From Seriola aureovittata (lineage: Eukaryota; Chordata; Actinopteri; Carangiformes; Carangidae), in NCBI RefSeq assembly GCF_021018895.1, contig NC_079364.1, forward strand, positions 16,362,385 through 16,426,384: a stretch of DNA of 64,000 nt. Reading direction: 5' to 3'. The notes under the pieces were generated by a model. The model searched no databases. It was not told the DNA's origin and saw only the letters and a program-made list of their open reading frames with translations. Positions 53,501 to 63,583 of this stretch are shown here, in pieces (position 1 is the first letter of the stretch; each line of letters begins with the position of its first letter). The position numbers and the translations under genes were made by a program.

Positions 53501-56500
53501 ATACCAGTCATTTTACACTTGACCTCTGAGCGTGCTCACTGTAACTGTTTACTCCCAATCAGGGCTTAACCGACGCTCCACAGAAGATTCATTTTTGACA
53601 TTGTCATGCAGCACCATTGTCTGTGAAGCAGAGAGTTAGCCCCCTGCTCCTTCTCCTCCTCTAGTTTGATTAATACACTCCTGATTGGTTGCTGAGAGGA
53701 CAGCTCTGATGACTGATTACTCCGACACTCGGTCCTGCTGTCTGACTTTGTAAAGCCATATTGGAATCAGCCTGGGGCCTTCCAGATTGCTTTGTTTCTA
53801 ATGACTTTCACAGGGTCATCAACATTTGATGACATCTCCTCCGCTAAACATAATCCACACCATCAAGCATCCAGGCATCCACGCCCACTTTTTATTGTGC
53901 ACGGCAAATGTAAGAAGCTGTTGTCAACATCAGAATATTAAATCAGCATATATCAAATCAAGATAGGTCTACATGACAGGACTAAAACATCATTCTGGTA
54001 AAATGTACCCATTTATATGACTTCTCATCAACTCCTTTTACATTTAATTACTCCATACTAATTTACATCGTGAAACAGACACTCGAATCTCCAAATAGAA
54101 GAAGTCTTCTGGGCACAGTGTTTTTTTTATTCTAATTTCTGCCATATTTGTAACATTTGGGGCATGGTTAATGTTGGCATGAACAGCAACTTCAATGTCA
54201 CAGAGGATAGAGGGACTTTGTGGAGGCAAAGAGTAGGTCTTTTCTCTCAGAACATGTTTGCAGCTGAGGTGAGAAAAAAAAACTGATGTCTGGAGAAGCC
54301 AAGAAACGTCTCTGATGGTTCTTTCCTCTCTTTAATCTCCAGCTGTTCAGAATGAGAGAGACTGCATCAACAGTCACAGAGCCAAAGGACAGACAGTGGG
54401 CACTCTGTCCATCAGTGTGCTCCTGCGGGCAGAGGCCAGTGTGCAACAGGTAACACACCGTTGCTTAAGACCTCAGATACAAAGTTCTGCAACAGATATG
54501 GACACTTTTCTCATATATGCCAGCCAAGGGATCCCTACACTATTTCTGGAAATCATGTTGGTGAAGGTCAGAGACGAAGAGGATATAAGTTACATTTTAG
54601 ACATGCAGCGATTAAATTCAGCGAAGGCTGTAGCTGTAGGCTGGATTCAGTTACTCCTTAGAAATGACAAAATTGCCGAGGGACCCCATCTAATCATAGC
54701 CCATTTAATTGCACCACTTGATCTGGGATTGTGTGCCGATGTTCAATTACCTTCAAATGAATAATAACAACCAGATATACGCTTTTGCATGTAAAAGGAA
54801 TGCACAGAAATAAATTAGATGATTGGCAAATGAACTACTGCATTCTATGCTGGTGGGGCGTTTTTCCATATTTGTCATCATGTGGTCTCCATCTGCAAAA
54901 ACCTCCTCTACCTGCCTTGTCTTGCCTTACCCTTTACAGCTCTCCAAGTGCCAAAGCACTCATACACCTATCAGCATCATCACCTTTCTAATCCCCCATT
55001 CATCTCCCACCCCACATACACTCATGCACCTTCTCTAAGGTTCATTCCCACATTGCAATATCACCTGCTCCCACTGTGAACTCACTTTTTGCTTTGCTGC
55101 TCTCAGTTCCCAGTGCTGGTCTCACCTGGGAGTCACGACATCAACACCAAGAAGACAGCCGGTGTGGGAGACGTGTTTGAGTCCATGAAGCAGCAACTCC
55201 TCCTGCTGGTGGAATGGGCAAAACACATCCCAGAGTTTTGTAGCCTCCCAATAGATGACAGGGTAGGAAGGGGACAGAATATCAAAACTACTTTTTAAAC
55301 TTACAGCTAATTTACACCTGTCTAAGCAGAATAAAGTGATAGTGGCTGACTTTTTTTTTTTTTTTTTTTTAACTTGGACTCAGTGAGTGTATACATTTCT
55401 CAGTTCAGGTTGATGCTTTGGATGACCATTAATTAGCCTTTTAAAGCTGTATATCACATAAAGCCTGTGTATGTCTGTTTGCAGGTAACCCTGCTCCGAA
55501 CCCACTCTGCAGAACATCTTATTCTAGGGGCAGCAAGACGCTCTCTACCTTACAACAGTCTCATACTTCTAGGTATAAAACTGTCTGTCTCCCTTTTTTT
55601 ATTTCATTGTTCACGTACATCCTGAGGTATTGCATTTTAGTTTTCACATGTATCTGCAGTATTCTTTGTCCTATAATATCTTGCATATGGAAGAATATGT
55701 CTATGTTTATTGAACAGGAAATGACTCTGTGATCCCCTTGAGAGGTGCACAGATAGAGGTGTCCAGAGTGGCTTTCAGAATCCAAGAGGAGCTGGTTAAA
55801 CCTCTCAGAGAGCTGGACATCACGGACAAAGAGTTTGCTTGCCTCAAAACTATTGTCGTCTTTGCCCCAGGTTAGTCTGGTTGGTTCTGTTCTGCCACTT
55901 GACCTCATCCATAGCACCAGGCAAATAACACCTTTTTTTGATGTTCTCTCTTGGATCTGTTTATTTTCTTGGCCTTTTGCATGTGTAGTTTAGTCTGTGT
56001 GGTCTGCTCTGGCTTCAGAGTGTTTCAGGGCGATTTTCTAATAATATCAGGATGTGGTGAAGTTCTTGGCAGTCAGGTGGCGGTGGCTGCCTGCTGAACT
56101 TAATGGGCCATTTATCTGAGGCAGTGCAAGTAGAGGCAGGAGGACCAAATAGGCAAACTACAACTCTGCTGCACAGCCCAGCAAAGAGGAAGACACTGAC
56201 TTGGGATTATCACACAATCTTTATTCAAAAATGTTTTTCAACCATCCTGTTGAAAAGTTTTTACTTACTGAAAAAACTGCAGTATTGTTCTCTGTTATTC
56301 TCATTGTATCCTGCTGTTTTGTGACTATACAAAGGAGTTTTAATGTATGCACACAAACAGGACTGCAGTACTTACAAAATTCACTGATGACCTTACAAAA
56401 GTTTGGCATTAAATGCAGTAACAATATTGCATTCACACAAATGTTATTTCATTTAAAACTATATCACAGTGACCTTTTGAAACTCCTTTCATAACTCCTT

Positions 56501-58091
56501 TGGCTGCTCATTTAGAAAATTGACTTATTATTTCTAAGATGCATCAATCATTGGATTCTTGGAACCAATAAAATATTGATTATATACAGTCCAGTTTGAG
56601 AAAGGGAGTTAGGGACTGAAGCAGTGATAAATGGCATATTTTCCTTTTGGAAGGAAAGTAGTGAGTAAAAGTCTTTCATAAAAATGATGCCAAAAGTTAT
56701 ATTAGTTAGTGAAATTACAGAACTGTAATGTTTGTGGTAAGCTGGACCCACATACAGCCAAAAACATGAGGGAGTAGGTGGAAAGAAATGATTTTAATAA
56801 CAAAAAAGAGTGACTACTTACAAAACACACAAGGAACAGGAACCAAAAGCACTAGGTAACATGAGAAACCACAGGGGATAACAACAGATATCACAAGGAA
56901 CGTCACACCAAAGGGGGAAAAATAACAGACAAAGTGGAGCACAGAGACTAAACAGACACATAGGGAGGCAAGGGTGACTGAACACAGGTGAAACACATTA
57001 GGGCGGGGCAGACAATCATCAAGGAGGGAAACAGGACAAAAACAGGAAGTCAAAACATCGAGACACACAAGGACACTAACTACAAAATAAAACAGGAAGT
57101 GACAAAAATCCAAACATAAAATGTCCACCATGGCAAACCGTGACAAACACAAGCAAGCCTCATCTGCTTATTTCATTCTGTTTCTCATTCAGCAATCAAA
57201 ACTTTTCTTCATAGCCTTTTTGTTACAGTGTACTCTCTCCTCTTCATTATATGTCTTCTTACCTTTGTCCCACAGACTGTCCGGGTTTGAAGAGTCCTCA
57301 GCTGGTTCGACATCTGCGTTTCCAGGCCCAACTCCTGCTAGAAGAAGCAACCTGTGAGCAGCGGGGAAGGTTTGGGGAGCTCTTGCTGATCATGCCTCCC
57401 CTGCAGAGTGTGGCCTGGCAGATGGTGGAGACTCTGCACTTAGCACAGCTGCTGGGTGAAGCCACAATGGACAGCCTGTTGCTGGAGATGCTGCTGGGAG
57501 AGGGAGCCAAAACAGGAAACGGACTATGTACAGGTAGAAGACACTTATTTACTTAGATTATATGCTATCTTAAACTTTGAACTATATAGCTTGTACTAGT
57601 GTCATAATCAACATTTACTTTATGTAATTGTACTGAAATCTACCACTGATAATGTGCTATTTGTTCACCGGCTCTCACTTTCAATATTCCTCTACTCCAG
57701 ACTCTCCTCTTCCTTCAGGCAACGACAAGACTCAAGACCAGGAAAGAGGTTCACCTACAAACTTCACCTCTGCCATCTCTCACGTTTCAACATGTGAGCG
57801 AGCACAAATCAACCTATTGCAACAGTTTTGACTATGTATCTAGCTTTTCAATGAGTAACAGTGTAGAGGCTTTTATTCCACGTAGTTTTCATATCAAGTC
57901 CAACTGTTTTCTACCATCAAAATAACAAACATATTCACCTGAGTATCTAGTGGTTCTCATCTGACATTTGATTCCATTAAATTCATTGATAGTCATTGTA
58001 CCCTCATTTGCTAAATGTAAATGTCCATGTCTGTCTGTCTCACAAAGCTCTTCCAAGCGGCTTCCCTGCTGCCCGCACAGACTGGCACTGA
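50433..58091 (+). CDS. hnf4b: HNF4-family nuclear receptor (HNF4-beta), ten coding exons, 423 aa predicted
   Basis: This is a ligand-dependent-type transcription factor of family NR2A, which acts in the nucleus as a homodimer on DR1-type sites in liver, gut and kidney programmes (family knowledge). Joining 50433-50538, 52059-52230, 52844-52938, 54343-54449, 55107-55262, 55485-55572, 55718-55870, 57276-57533, 57701-57793 and 58048-58091 gives 1272 nt, in frame throughout. Predicted layout: A/B residues 1-55; two C4 zinc fingers with Cys 56, 59, 73, 76 and 92, 98, 108, 111; linker about 125-180; ligand-binding domain about 181-367; AF-2 helix LLLEMLL at 360-366; short F region to 423. Residues equivalent to the HNF4A fatty-acid head-group contacts (Ser181, Arg226, Gly237 as I recall them) fall at Ser186, Arg231 and Gly242, a constant offset of five. 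The divergent linker and tail favour HNF4B over HNF4A or HNF4G. Family identity is near certain; paralogue and both ends are less so. Confidence 0.93.
50539..52058 (+). other. hnf4b intron 1
   Basis: It holds an old dispersed repeat (50640-50960) and, from about 51690 to 51930, a repeat-free stretch with moderate GC and low stop density that could be an intronic enhancer. No coding exon is evident inside it. Confidence 0.45.
50640..50960 (+). repeat. Old dispersed repeat, copy 2, in hnf4b intron 1
   Basis: GGGTGCAACTAACAATTTTT, AGCTATCAGTTATTTTCTCA, ATTTCCCAGAGTCCAAAGTC, CAGTCCAATCAGTGGTCCAA and AAATTTAAGCAATGAATTGA follow the same order as the element at 26.2 kb. The HNF4-like words GTCCAAAG inside it are therefore repeat sequence and should not be read as autoregulatory sites. 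Confidence 0.55.
52059..52230 (+). CDS. hnf4b: hnf4b exon 2: zinc finger 1 and P-box
   Basis: The acceptor TTGACAG and donor GTGAGT bound the exon, which enters at phase 1 and leaves with AG of a split Arg codon. It encodes [20 protein letters not shown] then [17 protein letters not shown], the HNF4 first zinc finger with P-box CDGCKG. A Gly-to-Ala change (CADR instead of CGDR) sits between the first two cysteines and the rest. The residues before it ([16 protein letters not shown]) are poorly conserved, as expected for the end of the A/B region. Confidence 0.97.
52231..52843 (+). other. hnf4b intron 2
   Basis: It begins with GTGAGT and ends in a T-rich tract and TAG. I see no repeat or exon in it. 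Confidence 0.85.
52844..52938 (+). CDS. hnf4b: hnf4b exon 3: zinc finger 2
   Basis: A long T-rich tract ending in TAG precedes the exon, and a weak donor GTCAGA follows it. It encodes [20 protein letters not shown] and [11 protein letters not shown], the HNF4 second finger and the start of the C-terminal extension. The split Arg at the 5' edge and the G of a split Ala codon at the 3' edge join cleanly to exons 2 and 4. Confidence 0.96.
52939..54342 (+). other. hnf4b intron 3
   Basis: It begins with the weak donor GTCAGA and ends in CTCCAG. The stretch 53560-53880 is non-repetitive and holds GATTAAT and ATTGG-type motifs, so it reads like a possible conserved element. The remainder shows nothing notable. 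Confidence 0.8.
54343..54449 (+). CDS. hnf4b: hnf4b exon 4: C-terminal extension and linker
   Basis: Acceptor CTCCAG, donor GTAACA. It encodes [20 protein letters not shown] then [23 protein letters not shown] is the HNF4 hallmark after the zinc fingers. The serine-rich stretch found next in HNF4A is replaced by HRAKGQTVG. The exon ends at phase 0, as the corresponding HNF4A exon does. Confidence 0.93.
54450..55106 (+). other. hnf4b intron 4, with an unusually open in-frame 5' part
   Basis: The exon 4 reading frame continues past the GTAACA donor for 104 codons, to TAA at 54762-54764, in otherwise AT-rich DNA. The stretch 54600-54770 is rich in TAATT/ATTAA cores. The 3' half is pyrimidine-rich and leads to the exon 5 acceptor. 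Confidence 0.8.
55107..55262 (+). CDS. hnf4b: hnf4b exon 5: hinge and start of ligand-binding domain
   Basis: Acceptor GCTCTCAG, donor GTAGGA, 52 codons at phase 0 on both sides. The first part ([16 protein letters not shown]) is divergent. The second ([20 protein letters not shown] then [11 protein letters not shown]) is the HNF4 helix 1-3 region with the EWAK signature. The Ser in FESMK corresponds to a residue near the fatty-acid carboxylate in HNF4A. Confidence 0.95.
55485..55572 (+). CDS. hnf4b: hnf4b exon 6: ligand-binding domain core
   Basis: Acceptor TTTGCAG, donor GTATAA. It encodes [20 protein letters not shown] and LPYNSLILL, equivalent to the HNF4A segment containing the AGEHLLLGATKRS-type signature. 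The second Arg of ARRS is the expected carboxylate-binding Arg of the ligand pocket. Intron 5 is only 222 bp. Confidence 0.95.
55718..55870 (+). CDS. hnf4b: hnf4b exon 7: ligand-binding domain
   Basis: Acceptor TGAACAG, donor GTTAGT. It encodes [20 protein letters not shown] and onward to [12 protein letters not shown], the mid-domain helices of HNF4 including the GND start and the YAYLKAIIFF-type helix. Intron 6 is only 145 bp. Confidence 0.95.
55871..57275 (+). other. hnf4b intron 7, containing a repeat insertion
   Basis: Donor GTTAGT, acceptor CCCACAG. About 56760-57140 is a dispersed repeat; the rest is AT-rich with no exon. Confidence 0.85.
56760..57140. mobile_element. Non-autonomous teleost repeat in hnf4b intron 7
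   Basis: A purine-rich, A-rich block with phrases such as CTGAACACAGGTGAAACAC, GGCAGACAATCATCAAGG and AAATAAAACAGGAAGTGAC. I recognise these as a very common dispersed element in teleost introns. It has no coding capacity. Its class (probably a DNA transposon derivative) is from memory and unproven, and the edges are approximate. Confidence 0.55.
57276..57533 (+). CDS. hnf4b: hnf4b exon 8: helices 9-12 and AF-2
   Basis: Acceptor TTTGTCCCACAG, donor GTAGAA. It contains [20 protein letters not shown], the highly conserved HNF4 dimer-interface region, and [13 protein letters not shown], which carries the AF-2 activation helix. The RQYDSRGRFG-type segment is changed to EQRGRFG. The exon continues about ten codons beyond the AF-2 glycines before the donor. 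Confidence 0.96.
57701..57793 (+). CDS. hnf4b: hnf4b exon 9: F-region cassette
   Basis: Acceptor TCTACTCCAG, donor GTGAGC. The exon is 93 bp with phase 1 on both sides, so including or skipping it keeps the frame. It encodes a low-complexity polar segment ([20 protein letters not shown] onward) at the place of the HNF4A F-domain exon, with no clear similarity to it. A second acceptor candidate lies at about 57719. If the donor is not used, the frame runs on to a TGA at 57829-57831. Confidence 0.65.
58048..58091 (+). CDS. hnf4b: hnf4b terminal coding exon 10 (inferred)
   Basis: The acceptor CTGTCTGTCTCACAAAG is followed by 14 sense codons ([14 protein letters not shown], the first codon split with exon 9) and a TGA at 58089-58091, in the phase set by either exon 8 or exon 9. 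A second strong acceptor, CTGCCCGCACAG at 58079-58080, gives the same stop. HNF4A and HNF4G tails end in a conserved KQEVI-type motif, which is absent here. A competing +0 frame in the same exon stays open to 58230. Confidence 0.5.
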
Positions 58092-58625
58092 GGTGTACAG
58101 ACATGACGATGCTGCCAGTGTGCCCACGGCATACCAGAGGTGCCTGTCCTCACCAAGACACATGTCAAGAAGCAGCAACTTCACCGAGGAGTGGAGGGGT
58201 GTTATAAGCTTGAGACAGAACACATATTAAAATATACACACTCAGCCACATACACACTCAACACACATACAGTTATGCATGCACACAAGTGCAGTCATCC
58301 ATTGCTGTGAAAAGATTGTAAAAGAAACCTACAGTGCAAATTGGTGACGTGTGTATTGAACTATAACTAAGCATAATTCACTCACTGCAAACATATTACA
58401 GTATGCTCTCAGTATACTTGTATCCAGAGCTGAAGCGCAAGACCCAACGTTTGTCAGCAGAGGGCACAAAAAGCCTGTTCAGAAAGATTTGTTGGCCCAT
58501 GTGAGTCAAGTTTGTCTTTGTAAATAAGAGCCTTCACTCATGTATTTGTGGTGAAAGATTTGTAATGTAAATCTGAATGGAGAAATGGTCACATCTCAAA
58601 TAAAAAGGCTAAGTGGGGCTTGTCA
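58092..58625 (+). other. hnf4b: hnf4b 3' untranslated region
   Basis: This follows the inferred stop codon and is AT-rich, without splice-like structure. An AATAAA hexamer at 58599-58604 is the first good polyadenylation signal. A second AATAAA at 58759-58764 could give a longer 3' end. Confidence 0.5.
58599..58604 (+). terminator. Candidate polyadenylation signal of hnf4b
   Basis: Canonical AATAAA about 510 bp after the inferred stop codon, followed within 30 bp by GT-rich sequence (GTGGGGCTTGTC). Another AATAAA occurs at 58759. Confidence 0.45.
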
Positions 58626-59637
58626 TTCCGAGAGTCAGCTCACAATAGAGAGGATCTAAGTAAAAAAAAAAAAAAAAATCATAGAAATTATATCTAAAGA
58701 AAAGTGGCATCAAGCAAACACTGGATACTGTCTTTGGACCTTTGGTTGACAACTTTCTAATAAAGACACCACCTGCCAGGTATGTGTAGTGATTCCTTTG
58801 AGGACACTGGTTGTGGAAACCTTAATGCTCGGTAAAGGTTAATGATGTGAGTGATGAGGGAGGAGGGGGCTCAACAGAGCAGGAGGTAAGAGGGGCTGCA
58901 ATGACTCCATATAACTCGATGACAAAAGCGTGTTCTGCGTAATGAAACCATCTCTCTTTCTAGCTTCTGTTTTCATTTCTTAATTACTCATCCCCTACAA
59001 AAACAGAGAAAGAAATCCATCCTTTATTCTTCCCTGAAGTCATTGGCAAACCTTACCACAATAGAGGGTATAATCTAAACATGTTGGTTGTTAATATCTC
59101 TGTTCTGAAGATTTCTTTTTAAAAAAAACACAAAAAAACCCTCATTCATCACAGAAATCAGGTTAGCTAAATAATGACGTGTTCTTCTTTCCATTTGAGA
59201 CAGTATCAAGTCTGTGACATTTAAGTTTTACCTAATCAGTGGAGGAATTCTTGATGTTAAAAGAAGTTATATAACATTACATAATCCCATAAAGTTAAGT
59301 GGTTCAATGTAATGAGAGAAAAAACATTTCCCTGACAGCATATACAGTATGTGCTTGGCTTGCAGTCTTACACCTGCATATAGTATACTCATATGGACCA
59401 GCCACAATACTCTCAACTGAAGAAAGACATACTGTTTGTAACAACAGGACACTGTGGAGGACAGCACAGAGCAGATTGATGAAGATGCATTGTGCAGCTA
59501 AAGCAATTTTAAAGTAAATATCCTCATAAGTATGATCACATTTCCTGCTCCACCAGTTCTTCACACAAAAAAAAGAAATCTAAAGAATGAAAACACATTT
59601 GAAACCTTTGCAGTAAGTGAATGTTCTGTCTCTTTGC

Positions 59638-59865
59638 ATAGTCTCTCATAGCTACAGGTGCAGCAAGTTTTTCTTCTCGCTGCGCTGCAGAACAGAGAGG
59701 TTCTGGAGATGCTTTGCCCCCACTGCCATCAGGCTATATAACACCTCAGCCAGAGGAAGTGGACTAATTTTATTATTATTGTTTATTATTTATTATTAAC
59801 TGTTATTATTATTACCAATGAGCTAATGGACACATGAATTTCCCATAGGGTATAAATAAAGTATC
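59638..59865 (+). mobile_element. 5'-truncated LINE 3' end
   Basis: The frame from 59641 reads SHSYRCSKFFFSLRCRTERF then WRCFAPTAIRLYNTSARG, which matches the C-terminal end of fish LINE ORF2 proteins (basic RCRTERF, then a P.AI.LYN motif). It is followed by a short 3' UTR, GAATTTCCCATAGGGTATAA, AATAAA and the (ATCT)n tail at which such LINEs terminate. Only the last 200 bp or so remain, as usual for dead-on-arrival copies. I cannot assign the clade (Rex/L2-like) with certainty. Confidence 0.7.
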
Positions 59866-59889
59866 TATCTATCTATCTATGTATCTATG

Positions 59890-59977
<88 letters not shown>

Positions 59978-59990
59978 CATCCATCCATCC
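59863..59990 (+). repeat. (ATCT)n tetranucleotide microsatellite
   Basis: About 28 near-perfect ATCT units with two ATGT interruptions near the start, ending in a few ATCC units. It forms the tail of the LINE fragment just upstream and so probably grew from that element's terminal repeat. Confidence 0.95.
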
Positions 59991-60719
59991 CCTACAATCC
60001 AAAGACAGGCTTTTGAATTTCCACTGCAGTCATCTTCCAACTGTCCACACTAGGCTCTATCTGAGATTTAGGTTAAGAGATCTGTGTTGAACAGCATTCA
60101 CCATCAGCAGGAGGGGGGAAGACTTCACTGTTTTATCCCGTGGGAGGAAACTTGGAAACAAAAGAACTGGAAAAGTGTGCATAATGGGCATTTCTTCTGT
60201 AAATAATTTCATGCTCTATGTGATCTCCCTCCTTTCCACCACAAAAAAAACATAGCATATGTCATTTCAAGTAAAAGGAGGGTTCCTTTTTTTAAAAAAA
60301 AAAAATCATAATCCTAGTAGGAGTACTTCATGGAACACAGTGTGAAAAAATGAATTAGAAGTTTATACAGGTCAAACCTTCAGTACTTCAGAATGATGCT
60401 GTCAATATTCATTTTGAAGGGGACAGGTCAGGGACTGTTCAATAATTGCTTTGTGAAATAACCAACTTTAGATTGTCCATTATAGACTAAAGGTTTGGTT
60501 TTAAACCAAGGTTACTGTCAATGAAGTATTGTGTCAAAGATGTCATTCTTTCTTACTAAACGTTCCTCAGATCACAGAAGAGACGGTGCTCATCCACCGT
60601 TCACTCAAACAGTTAAATAGGCTTTTAAACAGGAACATGATAGTTGAAAATGGGCTCCTTGTCATACTCAGGTTTCACTGTTTGTCACTGTTAAGAGGTT
60701 CAGCAGTGACAATGCTGTG

Positions 60720-60930
60720 ATGTTGGTTTCCTTTCCAGGGGCCTGCTGTGCTGGCAATCTATTGATCTGTCAAGCTCAGCAGAGAGCGCAGTGATCGGTG
60801 TTAAAAGCTGAACACCCGCTCTCAGCTGTCAATGTCATTCTCCACATCCTGGGCAGAGGGAGTCCAGAGGCAGGGGGTTTTGTCTGCACTGAACTTGTTC
60901 TTTTATAACAACATGCAAATTGATCATATT
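60720..60930. promoter_or_regulatory. Conserved-element-like block downstream of hnf4b
   Basis: A non-repetitive GC-balanced stretch including CTGTCAATGTCATT and the octamer-like ATGCAAATTGATC. It lies about 2.2 kb past the hnf4b polyadenylation signal. Confidence 0.22.
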
Positions 60931-61014
60931 AGTTCCTCTCTCTGCATCACACACCGGCAGTCTGTAGTGAGTGTTTGAACTAGGAATGTGGCTTTAACAG
61001 GAAATCGACGGAAA

Positions 61015-61440
61015 TGCAGGGATCACACAGGAGACTGGGTGAGAGAGTTCATAAATCAAAGTCTTTACTTTGAAGCTGGTGTACATACATGAGAAGTCAA
61101 TCAGTGTAGCAAACAACACAGGCAGGAGCAGGCAAAAGGGAAAAAGTCAGCAAGTCAGATAAAAATGAAATAAATAAGTAAATAAAATCATATATCACAA
61201 GGAGTACCCAACTACAAACAAGGACAGCAGGACCACTGACTAACTGGTCATGCAAAGACAATCTGGCAGCTGAAAGGGTGAAAGACTGGACTATACATAC
61301 ATACATACACAGAGGACTAATTCGCTGATGAGACACAGGTGACAAAGAAAACTGAAGGGAAACAACACAAAGGAAGGAAGTAAAACAACCATGAACACAT
61401 ATGGTAAGGGGTTTCAAAATAAAACCAAGAAATAAGTACA
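61015..61440. mobile_element. Second purine-rich non-autonomous repeat, related to the intron 7 element
   Basis: It shares the general order of the 56.8 kb element: a start resembling TCAAAGTCTTTACTTTGAAG, then CAGAGGACTAATTCGCTGAT, GAGACACAGGTGACAAAG and GGAAGTAAAACAACCATG. The two copies are only loosely alike. A short (CATA)n run lies inside at about 61296-61309. Confidence 0.4.
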
Positions 61441-63583
61441 AAGAGTCCAAATGGGATGTGACAGGGGACTGCCAAATATCTTGGAGCTCCTGGGACATCT
61501 GCTCAAGTATATATATTGCGCAATCTCCAAACCCACAGACCTGCTTGATTCCCTCCACTGAAGGGCAAGAAGAATTTAGCAATGCCACAGTATTATTTGA
61601 TTATGCTAGTGTGGAAAGGCAGTGGGGAATGAGTGGGGAAACACTGACATCATTAAATCAGAGGTTGGTGAAATCAAATTTGTGTCTGCCCAAGTCTTAA
61701 AATCTTATATTAAAGTCAAAACAACTTCTGAACCATGAAGATGAGCGCCACATGAAACAACTGAATGATAAACAGTATGGATTACTTGAAAACCATCTTT
61801 CTAAATATACTGAGAATAGAATAAAAGAATATTGCAGTTACTCACATTTCCAAAGCAGTGATGTGCAGACACTGCCATAGCTCACAATAACAATGGAAAA
61901 TACTTCACAGACAGCAGCTGAGTACACATTGTTGCCATTTTCAAAGATTCAAAACTTTACACCATGAGGCTGTAAAACTTACTTTCCATTTCTTGACTGA
62001 GAATTATATTACTTACTGAAAATCATATGACCTGCAGAAAATAGTTTATTATCTTAAAAAGGAACTTCAATATTTGTTCAAGAGGAACAAGTGGAACATT
62101 ATTTGCATTTTATTTCATTTGATTTCTGAGAAGACTGAGTTTACTTTAAGACTTTGCAGAAAGGCCAAGTTTCTATGAACATATTGGTTTTATCAAAATG
62201 CTGTCTTACCAAATTATGATTTCTGAAAATAATATAGATTAGATCAACCAATTTCAATGGTAAATGTCAAAATGTGCCATACCAACTTGAAATGACAAAT
62301 ATTCAAGAAATGGCTCAATTACTATCCTGCTGCAGACTTAAAACAAGTGACAAGTAGATCGATAAGTGAGGGAATAAAAAGAGAGACTGAACCTGTGAGG
62401 GAGAAAACAGAAACTGTGGATCAGCATTTGCTGCTGAAGACTGAAGGCCTTGTAGGCTATGATTGAATGGGATGAGCCCACTGCTGTCAGCGCTCTTGTC
62501 TGGTGCCCAGTTCAGCAGGAAACATGGCTTACAACACCATTAACAGAGGGATGAGACCTGATGCTGCTGAGGCACTACCACAAAGGTTCAGCTCAGTTCA
62601 ATCTGGGGTTTTTCCACAGTTGTCCCCATATTAACTCGTCCCCTTTCTGACTGTACAGCTCATATCAATACAGCAAGAAAATTCTTTTAAGGTGATGATA
62701 AGTTAGGAAGTTAGCGTTGCTAATGGTCATAAGTATTCGTTGTATAATAAACACTTCTGTTAGGTGGTAAGTCAAGCCAGTGAGGTCTACTAACCAGATG
62801 TTTTCATTGCCCTCTCAGGTAGCAGAGACAGACAGCAGTCGTCTTTGTCGTATGGATTTATGACTGGAAACCGCTCCACCTAAATATAGCTGTGCAGAGA
62901 GTTGCTCTCACCGTGGTCTGAATTTCAATCAGGGACCCTGTAAGGAGAGGTAGCACTTCAAGTTTGAACCTTAATATTCAGCCGTGGGCAAATTAGCAGA
63001 AAAAAAAAAAAAAAAAAACGCTGTAAAAAAAAGAAGTTGCTTTTTGAAGTACAAATAATTGACTGGAATATTAGGCAAGATAAGATCTGCTGTCAGTCCC
63101 CCACAAATCATCCTCCTCAAGAGAAAATGTGGTCTATTTTCATTCTTGAAAGTAAATCCAAACAAAAGAAAGGTGAATTCAACCTTGGAAACAGTTTGCA
63201 GACTTGTAGACTTAACCAGGACAAGAACAAAAAGAATGTCAGCCTTGAGTACTTTCAGAAACTTAAGTGTACTGTACTGTCCAATAAATTTTGTACCACT
63301 TAAGTGTCGGAGACAAACTAAAACTACAAATTCAGGCTTAAAACAGCACTCGACTCTTACATCAGTCAACTATAAATTGTAACTATAAAGTGATCCTTAA
63401 TAAAAGCTCTGCGTAGTACAAATGCAACTGATGGCCTCAAAGCCCTCTTATCTTCAATATACATTACCCAAGCAAACGTTTAAGCACCGTTTTATCAGAT
63501 GTCCAGGTCTCTACTTTAGGTATATAAAGTTTCACAAGGCTTTTAAAAATGTAGAAGACTCGCCCAGGCCGGATCATACAACA

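Larger units (their letters stand above)
58626..63583. other. Intergenic region downstream of hnf4b
   Basis: Contains the LINE fragment, the (ATCT)n array, a purine-rich repeat and a conserved-like block. A possible exon at about 60556-60669 (acceptor CGTTCCTCAG, donor-like GTTTCA) has no supporting homology. Confidence 0.55.

Noticed and set aside
56814..57152. Minus-strand ORF of 112 codons in hnf4b intron 7
   Set aside because: It is antisense to the A-rich repeat insertion, and its Val/Leu/Cys-rich translation is compositional.
60556..60669. Possible extra hnf4b 3' exon reading PQITEETVLI
   Set aside because: It faintly resembles the HNF4A tail, but it lies 2 kb beyond the polyadenylation signal, the donor is poor and the phase from exon 8 or 9 does not match that frame.
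61097..61588. Minus-strand ORF of 163 codons
   Set aside because: It is mostly the antisense of the purine-rich dispersed repeat, so the frame is a by-product of base composition.
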